DNA of 41,876 nt from Rhodospirillaceae bacterium (lineage in GTDB: Bacteria > Pseudomonadota > Alphaproteobacteria > TMED109): the NCBI GenBank assembly GCA_902615805.1, contig CACMQH010000008.1, forward strand, positions 1 to 41,876. Direction: 5' to 3'. The translations under genes and the position numbers were made by a program. Position 1 is the stretch's first letter. Every line of letters begins with the position of its first letter. The notes under the pieces were generated by a model. It had not been told where the DNA came from and did no database searches. It saw only the letters and a list, made by a program, of their open reading frames with translations. Positions 33,166 through 40,171 of the stretch are shown piece by piece.

Positions 33166-33785
33166 TGCAAAAAATCAAATTTCGTAAAAAAGTTCTTAGG
33201 TGCTATTTTAGATATAAGCTTTTTAAAATTACTTTTATAATATCCAAACTTTCCAAGTAAAAATATTTGTTTTCCTATAAAAAATTCTGTTTTGTTAAGG
33301 TTATTAGAACCTCTCCAGTACAATATAGTATTAATTAATATCTGTGATAGTATCGCACGTTTTGTGTAATAATTAAAATCAACTGATTTATCTTTTAAAA
33401 GACGCCAAACTCTGTCTGCAAATTTAATAGTTATTTTTTTTAAATATATTGGTTTTCTAGAAATATAATTTAGAAAAAATAAACTAACTGCTTTGTTTTC
33501 ATTCAAAAGCTTAATTAATTCAAATAATATAAAGTTTACTCTCTTACTAATACTTTTTTCATTTTTAATTTTATTTTTAATTTTTTTTTCTAGCTTTAAT
33601 TGTAAATCAATTAAGAAAAAACTACATAAGCTTTTGGTTTTGTAAGGAAAAAAGTAATAAAAATCTTCTTCAGATATTGAATATTTTTTTAAAATAGCCT
33701 TTATATTAATGTCAATAAAAGTCTCATTTTTGAATTCTGAGTTAAGCTTAGTAAAAATCTCTTTTTCTTTTTTTTTGCTTACCAT
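33162..33785 (-). CDS. COQ9-family ubiquinone biosynthesis protein
   Basis: A TetR-fold lipid-binding protein of the COQ9 family, which in eukaryotes and alphaproteobacteria supports Coq7-dependent hydroxylation in ubiquinone synthesis. The C-terminal signature is clear: KFADRVWRLL, then DFNYYTKRAILSQILINT, then WRG and a terminal helix (FIGKQIFLLGKF), matching the family's aDxiWxxxGDxSxDxNyYTKR pattern. The N-terminal half is divergent and very Lys-rich. I chose the ATG at 33785 (207 residues); an in-frame GTG at 33812 would add nine residues, and neither has a strong ribosome site. The divergent position next to rpsU is the classic alphaproteobacterial arrangement. It could be misread as a plain TetR regulator, but the NYYTKR motif argues against that. 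Confidence 0.82.
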   Translation of the reverse strand: MVSKKKEKEIFTKLNSEFKNETFIDINIKAILKKYSISEEDFYYFFPYKTKSLCSFFLIDLQLKLEKKIKNKIKNEKSISKRVNFILFELIKLLNENKAVSLFFLNYISRKPIYLKKITIKFADRVWRLLKDKSVDFNYYTKRAILSQILINTILYWRGSNNLNKTEFFIGKQIFLLGKFGYYKSNFKKLISKIAPKNFFTKFDFLH

Positions 33786-33851
33786 ATTTTTTATTTTAAT
33801 TATTCTCTTCACTTTATCAATAGCTTATGTTATTTAATAGGTTTTTGTATT

Positions 33852-33858
33852 AAAGGAG
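33852..33858 (+). promoter_or_regulatory. Strong ribosome binding site for TTG-started rpsU
   Basis: AAAGGAG lies 7 bases before the TTG at 33866. It is one of the best Shine-Dalgarno matches in the window and supports the unusual start codon. Confidence 0.75.
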
Positions 33859-33865
33859 AATAATA

Positions 33866-34063
33866 TTGGAAGTTATAGTAAGAGATAATAATGTTGATCA
33901 TGCCCTTAGAACATTAAAGAAAAAGATGCAGAGAGAGGGAATGTATAGAGAGATGAAAAAAAGAAGAGCATATGAAAAGCCATCAGAAAAGAAAGCAAGA
34001 GAGAAGGCAGAGTCTGTCAGAAGATGGAGAAAATTGCAAAGAAAAAGTACTAGAGGATATTAA
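33866..34063 (+). CDS. rpsU: Small ribosomal subunit protein bS21
   Basis: Small basic protein of the 30S subunit near the anti-Shine-Dalgarno end of 16S rRNA. The product has 65 residues. The family sequence is clear, with [20 protein letters not shown] followed by [21 protein letters not shown]. The start is TTG, supported by the AAAGGAG site and by family alignment at the N-terminus. bS21 helps initiation, so a weak start codon with a strong Shine-Dalgarno could allow feedback on its own synthesis (inference). It diverges from COQ9. Its stop overlaps the stop of the convergent dehydrogenase by four bases (TTAA, 34060-34063). Confidence 0.96.
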   Translation: MEVIVRDNNVDHALRTLKKKMQREGMYREMKKRRAYEKPSEKKAREKAESVRRWRKLQRKSTRGY

Positions 34064-35061
34064 TTATTCCTCACTGTGTTAATCAATCCTTTCTTATTAT
34101 AAAGCCTATTTATATTTTCACTAATTACCCTAGATCTTCGTTCTATCATATTTTCTGACCAAGCAGATATATGAGGTGACATAACCACATTTTTCATTTT
34201 ATTGAATGAAAATTTGGAAGGTTTGAAACCATTTTGTTCTTTACTTTGAGGATATTTAAACCAAGTATCTATTATAGCACCACCTATTAATCTTTTTTTA
34301 AGTACGTCATATAAGTCCTTCTCATTAATAATACCACCTCTGGCAATATTAATGATTACTGCATCTTTTTTCATAAGTTTAAATACATTAGAGTTAATTA
34401 TATTTTTTGTGCTTTTAGTTAAAGGACATGCAATTATTAAGTAATCTAAATCTTTAACACTTTTTTTTAGGTCTTTACTTAGATATAAATTACTTAAATA
34501 TTTATCTTTCTTTCTATTAGTTCTAGTGTAGCCAATTAAATGTGTTCCAAATGGTTTAATTCTTTTAGCAATTTCCTTACCTATTTTTCCATAACCCAAT
34601 ATACCAATAGTTTTATCAAATAACTCACTATGGGTAGGCCCATCAAAAATCATACAATCACTCCAGTCTAGATTTTTAAATTTTCTTGTTTTTTCTATTA
34701 AATTCGTTTCCCAATTTAATATATTAGCTAAGCAGTATTCTGCTATAGGTATTTCATGTTCATAAACATTGCAAACCTTACAGTTTTTAGGTAATTGAGA
34801 AAAATTTATAGCATCAGTTCCTGCACCGGGCAAATGTATTAATTTTAGGTTTTGCACTTCTGGTATTTTTAGATTTTCTGTCCCTCCCCACATAGTTTTT
34901 CCCCAGCTCATGGTTATGACTACATCTGCTTTTTTAAGTTTTTTAAAGTAATCTTCGTTTTGTTTAGCAAAATAATATAATTTATAAGGTATTTTTAGGT
35001 AACTTTTTAGGTAAGTAATGATTTTTCTTGTTCCTTGAACTACTATTTTGTATTCTTGCAT
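34060..35061 (-). CDS. D-2-hydroxyacid dehydrogenase family protein, catalytic Glu replaced
   Basis: A 333-residue NAD(P)-dependent dehydrogenase of the D-isomer-specific 2-hydroxyacid family. The Rossmann loop is [13 protein letters not shown] at about 153-165. The catalytic arginine R241 ([10 protein letters not shown]) and histidine H297 (SPHISAW) are present. The position that normally carries the catalytic glutamate (DVFxxEP) reads DTWFKYP, giving Y270. Part of the His-Glu relay is therefore missing, a change also seen in some uncharacterised subgroups of this family. The substrate cannot be assigned. The gene is isolated, convergent with rpsU and divergent from the glyoxalase-like gene by 22 bases. 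Confidence 0.87.
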   Translation of the reverse strand: MQEYKIVVQGTRKIITYLKSYLKIPYKLYYFAKQNEDYFKKLKKADVVITMSWGKTMWGGTENLKIPEVQNLKLIHLPGAGTDAINFSQLPKNCKVCNVYEHEIPIAEYCLANILNWETNLIEKTRKFKNLDWSDCMIFDGPTHSELFDKTIGILGYGKIGKEIAKRIKPFGTHLIGYTRTNRKKDKYLSNLYLSKDLKKSVKDLDYLIIACPLTKSTKNIINSNVFKLMKKDAVIINIARGGIINEKDLYDVLKKRLIGGAIIDTWFKYPQSKEQNGFKPSKFSFNKMKNVVMSPHISAWSENMIERRSRVISENINRLYNKKGLINTVRNN

Positions 35062-35083
35062 ATGACCTCTTATAAAAATTATT

Positions 35084-35872
35084 ATGATAATAAAACAAAT
35101 TTATACTTATAACAATTATAGAAACTTTAATTATTTAATAGGGTGTGAAAAAACTAGAGAAGCTATAGCAGTAGATCCTCTTGCTTATAAGCTATGTTTA
35201 GAAGAGGCAAAAAAAAATGATCTAAAAATTGTTTCCATAATAAATACACATGAACATTTAGATCATACGGGAGGAAATGATAAGATTATTCAACACACAG
35301 GAGCTAAATTATATGCGCACCAGAATGCTAAAAATGTAATCAAAGGAGTTGATATAGGTTTAAAAGCAGGAGATAAAATAAAAGTTGGTAATACAGTACA
35401 TATAGATATTTTAGATACACCTGGGCATACAATGTCTCATTTATGTTTATTAATTAGAGGTTCAGAAGATGCATTGTTTTGCGGGGATACTCTTTTTAAT
35501 GCAGGTGTTGGAAACTGCCATAATGGAGGAAACCCTTTAAGTCTATACAATACTTTTTATAATCAACTAATAAAACTTGATAAAAAAACAAAAATATATC
35601 CAGGCCATGACTATTTAACTAATAATCTTGAATTTACTTTATCTTTAGAACCAGAAAATAAGAATGCTTATGATTTATTACAAAAATCTAAGATGGAGGG
35701 TTTTAGTACAAAATTTGTTTCTTCTTTTGAAATAGAATTAAAAGTGAATACTTTTTTTAGACTTAAAGAAAAAAGTATTAAAGAGTCATTAAAAAATGAA
35801 AACCTTTTATCTAAAAACGATAGTCCTCAAGAAGTTTTTTTAGCATTAAGAGAATTAAGAAACAAGTGGTAA
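35084..35872 (+). CDS. gloB: Hydroxyacylglutathione hydrolase-like metallo-beta-lactamase protein (glyoxalase II type)
   Basis: A 262-residue binuclear metallohydrolase. The metal motif THEHLDHTGG places H56, H58, D60 and H61. Later ligands are in DTPGHTMSH, FCGDTLFNAGVGNC and YPGHDYL. The CGDTLFNAGVGNC stretch and the C-terminal helical region (ending EVFLALRELRNKW) are features of glyoxalase II, which hydrolyses S-lactoylglutathione to lactate. Other glutathione thioesters are possible. It converges on pntB with a single base between the stops. No gloA is nearby. Confidence 0.88.
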   Translation: MIIKQIYTYNNYRNFNYLIGCEKTREAIAVDPLAYKLCLEEAKKNDLKIVSIINTHEHLDHTGGNDKIIQHTGAKLYAHQNAKNVIKGVDIGLKAGDKIKVGNTVHIDILDTPGHTMSHLCLLIRGSEDALFCGDTLFNAGVGNCHNGGNPLSLYNTFYNQLIKLDKKTKIYPGHDYLTNNLEFTLSLEPENKNAYDLLQKSKMEGFSTKFVSSFEIELKVNTFFRLKEKSIKESLKNENLLSKNDSPQEVFLALRELRNKW

Positions 35873-35873
35873 A

Positions 35874-37265
35874 CTAGTCAAGTTCTTTTACTATTTCTTC
35901 TACTATTTTTTTTGCATCACCAAATAACATTAGAGTGTTTTCATTGTAGAAGACTTTGTTATCTATACCTGCGTAACCAGGCGATAAACTTCTTTTAACA
36001 AATAAAACAGTTTTAGCATTTTCTACATCTAAGATTGGCATTCCTGCTATTGGGCTGCCAGGATCTGTTTTAGCGGCTGGATTGGTAATATCATTAGCTC
36101 CAATAACAAAAGCTACATCACAAGTGCTAAAATCTGAATTAATCTCTTCTAATTCAAAGACTTCATCATATGACACATTAGCTTCTGCTAGTAGTACATT
36201 CATATGACCTGGCATTCTTCCAGCAACTGGATGAATTGCAAAAGAAACCTTCACTCCATTTTTTTTTAATAAATCTGCCATTTCTTTAACTATATGCTGA
36301 GCTTGTGATACTGCCATTCCATATCCAGGTACTATTATTACATGTTCTGAGTTTTTCATTATAAAGGAACCATCTGTTGCCCCTCCTGATTTAACAGTCT
36401 TATCTGTCTGTGTCACAGTTGTTGAAGTGCTATCCTCCCCAAAACCTCCTAAAATAACACTGATAAATGATCTATTCATTGCCTTACACATTATGTAAGA
36501 TAAAATAGCTCCAGAACTCCCAACTAGTGCTCCTACTATAATAAGAGAGATATTTTCCAAAGTAAAACCTATTCCGGCCGCAGCCCAACCAGAATAAGAA
36601 TTTAACATTGACACAACTACTGGCATATCTGCACCACCAATTGGTATGATTATTAGTATCCCAATAATTAATGCCATAATAGTAAGTAAAATAAACAATT
36701 CATTACTTTGTAATTTAACAAATAGATAAATGCCAATCACAATGATTATTCCTAGCATAGCGTTTAATGCATGTTGAAGTTTGAAGATTACAGGATTTCC
36801 GGACATCAATGACTGTAATTTTAAAAAAGCTATAATAGAACCAGAAAAAGTAATAGCTCCAACAACTAAGCCGATTGACATCTCAATGGCACTGACTACT
36901 TTGATTTCACCACCAGAAGAAATACCGAATTTTTCTGGAGCATAAAAGGCTCCTGCGGCTACAAAGACAGCAGCTAATCCAACTAAGCTATGAAACCCTG
37001 CCACTAGTTGTGGCATTGCAGTCATTTTTATTTTTAAGCCTAAAGTTGTACCAATTGCCCCTCCTAAACAGATACAAATTACAACTGGAATAAAATTAGA
37101 AGTATTAGGTTGTAGAATTAAAGTACTTACTGCAGTAAGCATTCCTAATATACCAAAAATATTACCTCTTCGTGCAGTTTCAGGTGACGATAATCCCTTT
37201 AAGGCTAATATAAAAAAAACTGAGGAAATTAAATAAAGTATTGCTGAAAAGTTTTCGTTAATCAT
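35874..37265 (-). CDS. pntB: NAD(P) transhydrogenase subunit beta
   Basis: Membrane and NADP-binding subunit of the proton-translocating transhydrogenase, which uses proton-motive force to reduce NADP+ with NADH. The product has 463 residues. The first 270 residues hold eight or nine hydrophobic helices, with AGFHSLVGLAAVFVA and GGADMPVVVSMLNSYSG typical of the proton channel. The C-terminal NADP domain contains PGYGMAVSQAQH, VAGRMPGHMNVLLAEA, VIGANDITNPAA and KRSLSPGYAGIDN, with MLFGDAKK at the end. The start overlaps the pntAB stop by 8 bases. It completes a three-gene transhydrogenase operon of the alphaproteobacterial split-alpha type. Confidence 0.97.
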   Translation of the reverse strand: MINENFSAILYLISSVFFILALKGLSSPETARRGNIFGILGMLTAVSTLILQPNTSNFIPVVICICLGGAIGTTLGLKIKMTAMPQLVAGFHSLVGLAAVFVAAGAFYAPEKFGISSGGEIKVVSAIEMSIGLVVGAITFSGSIIAFLKLQSLMSGNPVIFKLQHALNAMLGIIIVIGIYLFVKLQSNELFILLTIMALIIGILIIIPIGGADMPVVVSMLNSYSGWAAAGIGFTLENISLIIVGALVGSSGAILSYIMCKAMNRSFISVILGGFGEDSTSTTVTQTDKTVKSGGATDGSFIMKNSEHVIIVPGYGMAVSQAQHIVKEMADLLKKNGVKVSFAIHPVAGRMPGHMNVLLAEANVSYDEVFELEEINSDFSTCDVAFVIGANDITNPAAKTDPGSPIAGMPILDVENAKTVLFVKRSLSPGYAGIDNKVFYNENTLMLFGDAKKIVEEIVKELD

Positions 37266-37581
37266 TTTTATTTTTTTTCTTATACATTGCTAACATTCTT
37301 TGTGTAACTACAAAGCCCCCGAAAACATTTATACTTGCCAAAACAGTAGCTAGATAACCCATTAATGATGATAAATCTAGGGATTTTTGAAAATCATTAT
37401 TTTCAGGACTTAATATAATTAGTGTTAAACTACCAACAATAATTATGCCTGAAATAGCATTAGTAACACTCATTAGAGGTGTATGAAGAGCGGGAGTAAC
37501 AGCCCAAACTACAAAGTAACCAACAAATATAGCTAAAGTAAATACTATAAAATTAATTACAAAAGGATCAATATTTTCCAT
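37258..37581 (-). CDS. pntAB: NAD(P) transhydrogenase subunit alpha, part 2 (membrane)
   Basis: A 107-residue integral membrane subunit with three hydrophobic helices: about 8-28, 39-59 and 72-93. It corresponds to the membrane region that is fused to the C-terminus of PntA in E. coli. Family motifs are VVWAVTPALHTPLMSVTNAISGIIIVG and FGGFVVTQRML, followed by a short lysine-rich tail. It sits 2 bases after the soluble alpha subunit and overlaps pntB, so all three subunits are made from one transcript. Confidence 0.96.
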   Translation of the reverse strand: MENIDPFVINFIVFTLAIFVGYFVVWAVTPALHTPLMSVTNAISGIIIVGSLTLIILSPENNDFQKSLDLSSLMGYLATVLASINVFGGFVVTQRMLAMYKKKNKND

Positions 37582-37583
37582 GT

Positions 37584-38708
37584 TTAGCCATCATAAAAAT
37601 TTTCTGTTTTATTTCCATTTTTTACTAATGTAGTTTTTAATAGTAATTCATCTTTAGCTTCAATATCAAATATTTTATTCTCAGTAATAAAATTTGAAAT
37701 AAAATTATAAATATTTTTAGAAAATAATAGGCTCGCGTCGTAAGCAATGAGACTAGGCAAATTTCTAGGAGCATATACTACACAATCATTGATATTAACC
37801 TTTTCTCCAATTTTTGAACCTTCAATATTTCCTCCTGAACTAGAGGCTAAATCTATTAATATGCTACCACTTTTCATTTGCGATATAGTATTAGATTCAA
37901 TAAGTAAGGGAGCTTTTTTTCCTGGAATTAAGGCAGTAGATATAATAATATCCATATTAACAGCAACATCATGAATAGCTCTTAATTGTTTCTTTTTATA
38001 ATCTTCGCTCATTTCTTTAGCATAGACTGTCTGAGTTTCTTTAGTATTTTCTCCATCTTCCACTTTAACAAATTTTGCTCCTAGACTATTTACTTGTTCT
38101 TCTACTTCTGGCCTTACATCAAACGCTGAAACAACACAACCTAACCTTTTAGCAGTAGCAATAGCTTGCAGTCCTGCTACACCAGCGCCAAGTATCAAAC
38201 ATTTTGCTGGTATAATCGTTCCTGCTGCAGTCATCATCATAGGTAAAGCTTTTTTAAAAATACTACTCGCCTCAATAACTGCTTTGTATCCAGCTAAATT
38301 CGCTTGTGAAGATAGGATGTCCATAGATTGAGCTCTACTTATTCTAGGAAGAAAATCTAAGGATATTAAACTTAAATTTTTCCCTATAATTTTTTTAATT
38401 TTGTCACCATTTTCATATGGATTAAACCCGCCAATAATTACAGCTTTATTTTTTAAAATTTCTAAATCTGAATTTTCAAGAATGGTACTTACACTAACTA
38501 AAATATCAGCTTTTTGTAATACTTGTTCCCTATCTAAAACGTTAGCTCCACTTTCCTTATAAACACTGTCTAAAAAGCTAGCATTATAACCTGCATTTTT
38601 TTCTATAATTACATCTAGGCCGGCTTTGATAAAGCTTTTACAAGTGTCAGGAGTAATAGACACTCTATTTTCAAATTCATTTTTTTCTTTTACAGCAGCT
38701 ACAATCAT
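37584..38708 (-). CDS. pntAA: NAD(P) transhydrogenase subunit alpha, part 1 (NAD-binding)
   Basis: Soluble NAD(H)-binding domain of the transhydrogenase, 374 residues. Domain features are KEKNEFENRVSITPD at the N-terminus, KADILVSVS, the Rossmann motif LILGAGVAGLQAIATAKRLG at about 170-190 and FDVRPEVEEQVNSLGAKFV. These are followed by the ALIPGKKAPLL loop and the DLASSSGGNIEGS segment that carries part of the NAD site. The related alanine dehydrogenase differs in lacking these last stretches. It follows mlaC by 15 bases in the same direction, so the Mla and Pnt genes may share a transcript. Confidence 0.96.
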   Translation of the reverse strand: MIVAAVKEKNEFENRVSITPDTCKSFIKAGLDVIIEKNAGYNASFLDSVYKESGANVLDREQVLQKADILVSVSTILENSDLEILKNKAVIIGGFNPYENGDKIKKIIGKNLSLISLDFLPRISRAQSMDILSSQANLAGYKAVIEASSIFKKALPMMMTAAGTIIPAKCLILGAGVAGLQAIATAKRLGCVVSAFDVRPEVEEQVNSLGAKFVKVEDGENTKETQTVYAKEMSEDYKKKQLRAIHDVAVNMDIIISTALIPGKKAPLLIESNTISQMKSGSILIDLASSSGGNIEGSKIGEKVNINDCVVYAPRNLPSLIAYDASLLFSKNIYNFISNFITENKIFDIEAKDELLLKTTLVKNGNKTENFYDG

Positions 38709-38723
38709 TTTTTTGAAAAGGTT

Positions 38724-39338
38724 TTAGCTATCGCCGGGTATTTTTAAATCAGGTAATTGATTCATGCTTTCTAGAGTCATTATTAAGCCATCTATACCTT
38801 GACTATCTAGTACCATTTTAAAATCATTTCTTTTTGTTCTAAGCAAACTAACGCCCTCTACTTGCATATCTATAACTTTAAGTCCCTTACCAAGGTCTCT
38901 TACTCTCCAAACAATATTTGTAGTAGGGAAGTCTGGTGACTCAATACTAGAGTAAACAAATGCATCTTTCTTTTTTATTTCGGTATTTTTTACAGTAAAT
39001 TTTTGTCCCTTATATGTTCCGAGTTGAGAAGAATAAATTTTGACAATATGAATTTCAAATATATCCGAAAATTTCTTAAATTTTTCTTCGGAAGTGTTTT
39101 TAAAAACTTCTTTACCAAGTATAATTCTTGCTATAAATGGCATATCAAACTTCTCTTGGAGTAAGTTCTGAAGTTCTTTTTTTCTCTTTTCCTTATCATC
39201 AACAGGTATTTTAAGGATTTTTATAGCTTGGTTTCCTATATCTACTACAAATTGATTAGCATCATTCTTAGTAATAGCTAATGTATTATTTATTAAAAGA
39301 CACATTAAAAATGTAAATATTATTCTAATTTTCTTCAT
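38724..39338 (-). CDS. mlaC: Periplasmic phospholipid-binding protein MlaC
   Basis: Shuttles phospholipids across the periplasm between MlaA at the outer membrane and the MlaFEDB transporter at the inner membrane, keeping the outer leaflet free of glycerophospholipid. The product has 204 residues. The N-terminus is a signal peptide (MKKIRIIFTFLMCLLINN) with likely cleavage near residue 21. The family core includes FDMPFIARIILGKEVF, KFSDIFEIHIVKIYSSQLGTY, WRVRDLGKGLKVIDMQVEGVSLLRT and the final GIDGLIMTLE. mlaA is directly upstream. The transporter genes mlaDEF are not in the window. Confidence 0.94.
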   Translation of the reverse strand: MKKIRIIFTFLMCLLINNTLAITKNDANQFVVDIGNQAIKILKIPVDDKEKRKKELQNLLQEKFDMPFIARIILGKEVFKNTSEEKFKKFSDIFEIHIVKIYSSQLGTYKGQKFTVKNTEIKKKDAFVYSSIESPDFPTTNIVWRVRDLGKGLKVIDMQVEGVSLLRTKRNDFKMVLDSQGIDGLIMTLESMNQLPDLKIPGDS

Positions 39339-39347
39339 TGAAAGCCT

Positions 39348-40103
39348 CTATTCTATATCAAATTCTTGAAAAGGATCTTGCTGATCAGTTGATTGATTTC
39401 TTATCATTCTATTTCTTCGTTCCAAATATAAACTCCTAATAGTAGCATAGAAATCTACAGAGGTTGCTTCTAGATTATCAATTTTTTCTAAATTTTGTTC
39501 TCTAAAATCTATACCTTTAACAGCAGTTCCAATCCATAACCAATTTTCTTTTCCATCTTTATTTAAAGCAATTGTTACCGGGTCAGCTACAAATCCAGTT
39601 ACTTTTCCTAAAGCATCTCTAACGGTACTAGGTCCTAATAATGGCAATACTAAATAGGGCCCAGGCTCTACACCATAAACAGCTAGAGTTTGTCCAAAAT
39701 CTTCTTTTTGTTTTTCAAACCCTAGGCTTGTGGCTACATCAAATATTCCTAATAAGCCTATAGTAGTGTTCAAGCCAAATCTTAAAATGGAGGTGCCTGA
39801 GTTTTTAAAGTCGCCTTGTAGAGCTGCATTAATAGAAGTCCATGGCTCTTTTAAATTACTAAAAAAGTTTCTGACTCCTTTTCTTGCTTCAGTAGGTAAA
39901 ATTATACGATAACCTTTTGCTAATGGAGCTAACAAATATTTATCAAAAACCTTATTAAAAGCAAATGTTCCTCTATTAAAACTCTCCCAAGGATCTTGAG
40001 CTTGAGGTGTTTTATCCACGATATTTTGAGAACTACTGTTAGTTGCGCAGTTAGCTAAAAATAAGAAAGCAAAAACCATAAAAAAATTTAAAAAAGTCCT
40101 CAT
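39348..40103 (-). CDS. mlaA: Outer-membrane lipoprotein MlaA (VacJ)
   Basis: Outer-membrane lipoprotein that removes misplaced phospholipids from the outer leaflet and hands them to MlaC. The product has 251 residues. The signal peptide ends in the lipobox FLANC, with the lipidated cysteine at C19. The family core is well conserved: QDPWESFNRGTFAFNKVFDKYL, VRNFFSNLKEPWTSINA, FGLNTTIGLLGIFDVAT, EDFGQTLAVYGVEPGPYLVLPLLGPS and VRDALGKV. It precedes mlaC by 9 bases. The 68-base gap upstream separates it from the oxoprolinase-like gene. Confidence 0.96.
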   Translation of the reverse strand: MRTFLNFFMVFAFLFLANCATNSSSQNIVDKTPQAQDPWESFNRGTFAFNKVFDKYLLAPLAKGYRIILPTEARKGVRNFFSNLKEPWTSINAALQGDFKNSGTSILRFGLNTTIGLLGIFDVATSLGFEKQKEDFGQTLAVYGVEPGPYLVLPLLGPSTVRDALGKVTGFVADPVTIALNKDGKENWLWIGTAVKGIDFREQNLEKIDNLEATSVDFYATIRSLYLERRNRMIRNQSTDQQDPFQEFDIE

Positions 40104-40171
40104 CTATTCTCCCTTAAAAAGTTTATAATAAATAAACATTATTACAACAACTAAAATTTTACTTGTTAACT

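Noticed and set aside
33162-33785. Calling the COQ9-family gene a TetR transcription regulator
   Set aside because: The fold is related, but the DFNYYTKR and ADRVW motifs and the rpsU neighbourhood are specific to COQ9.
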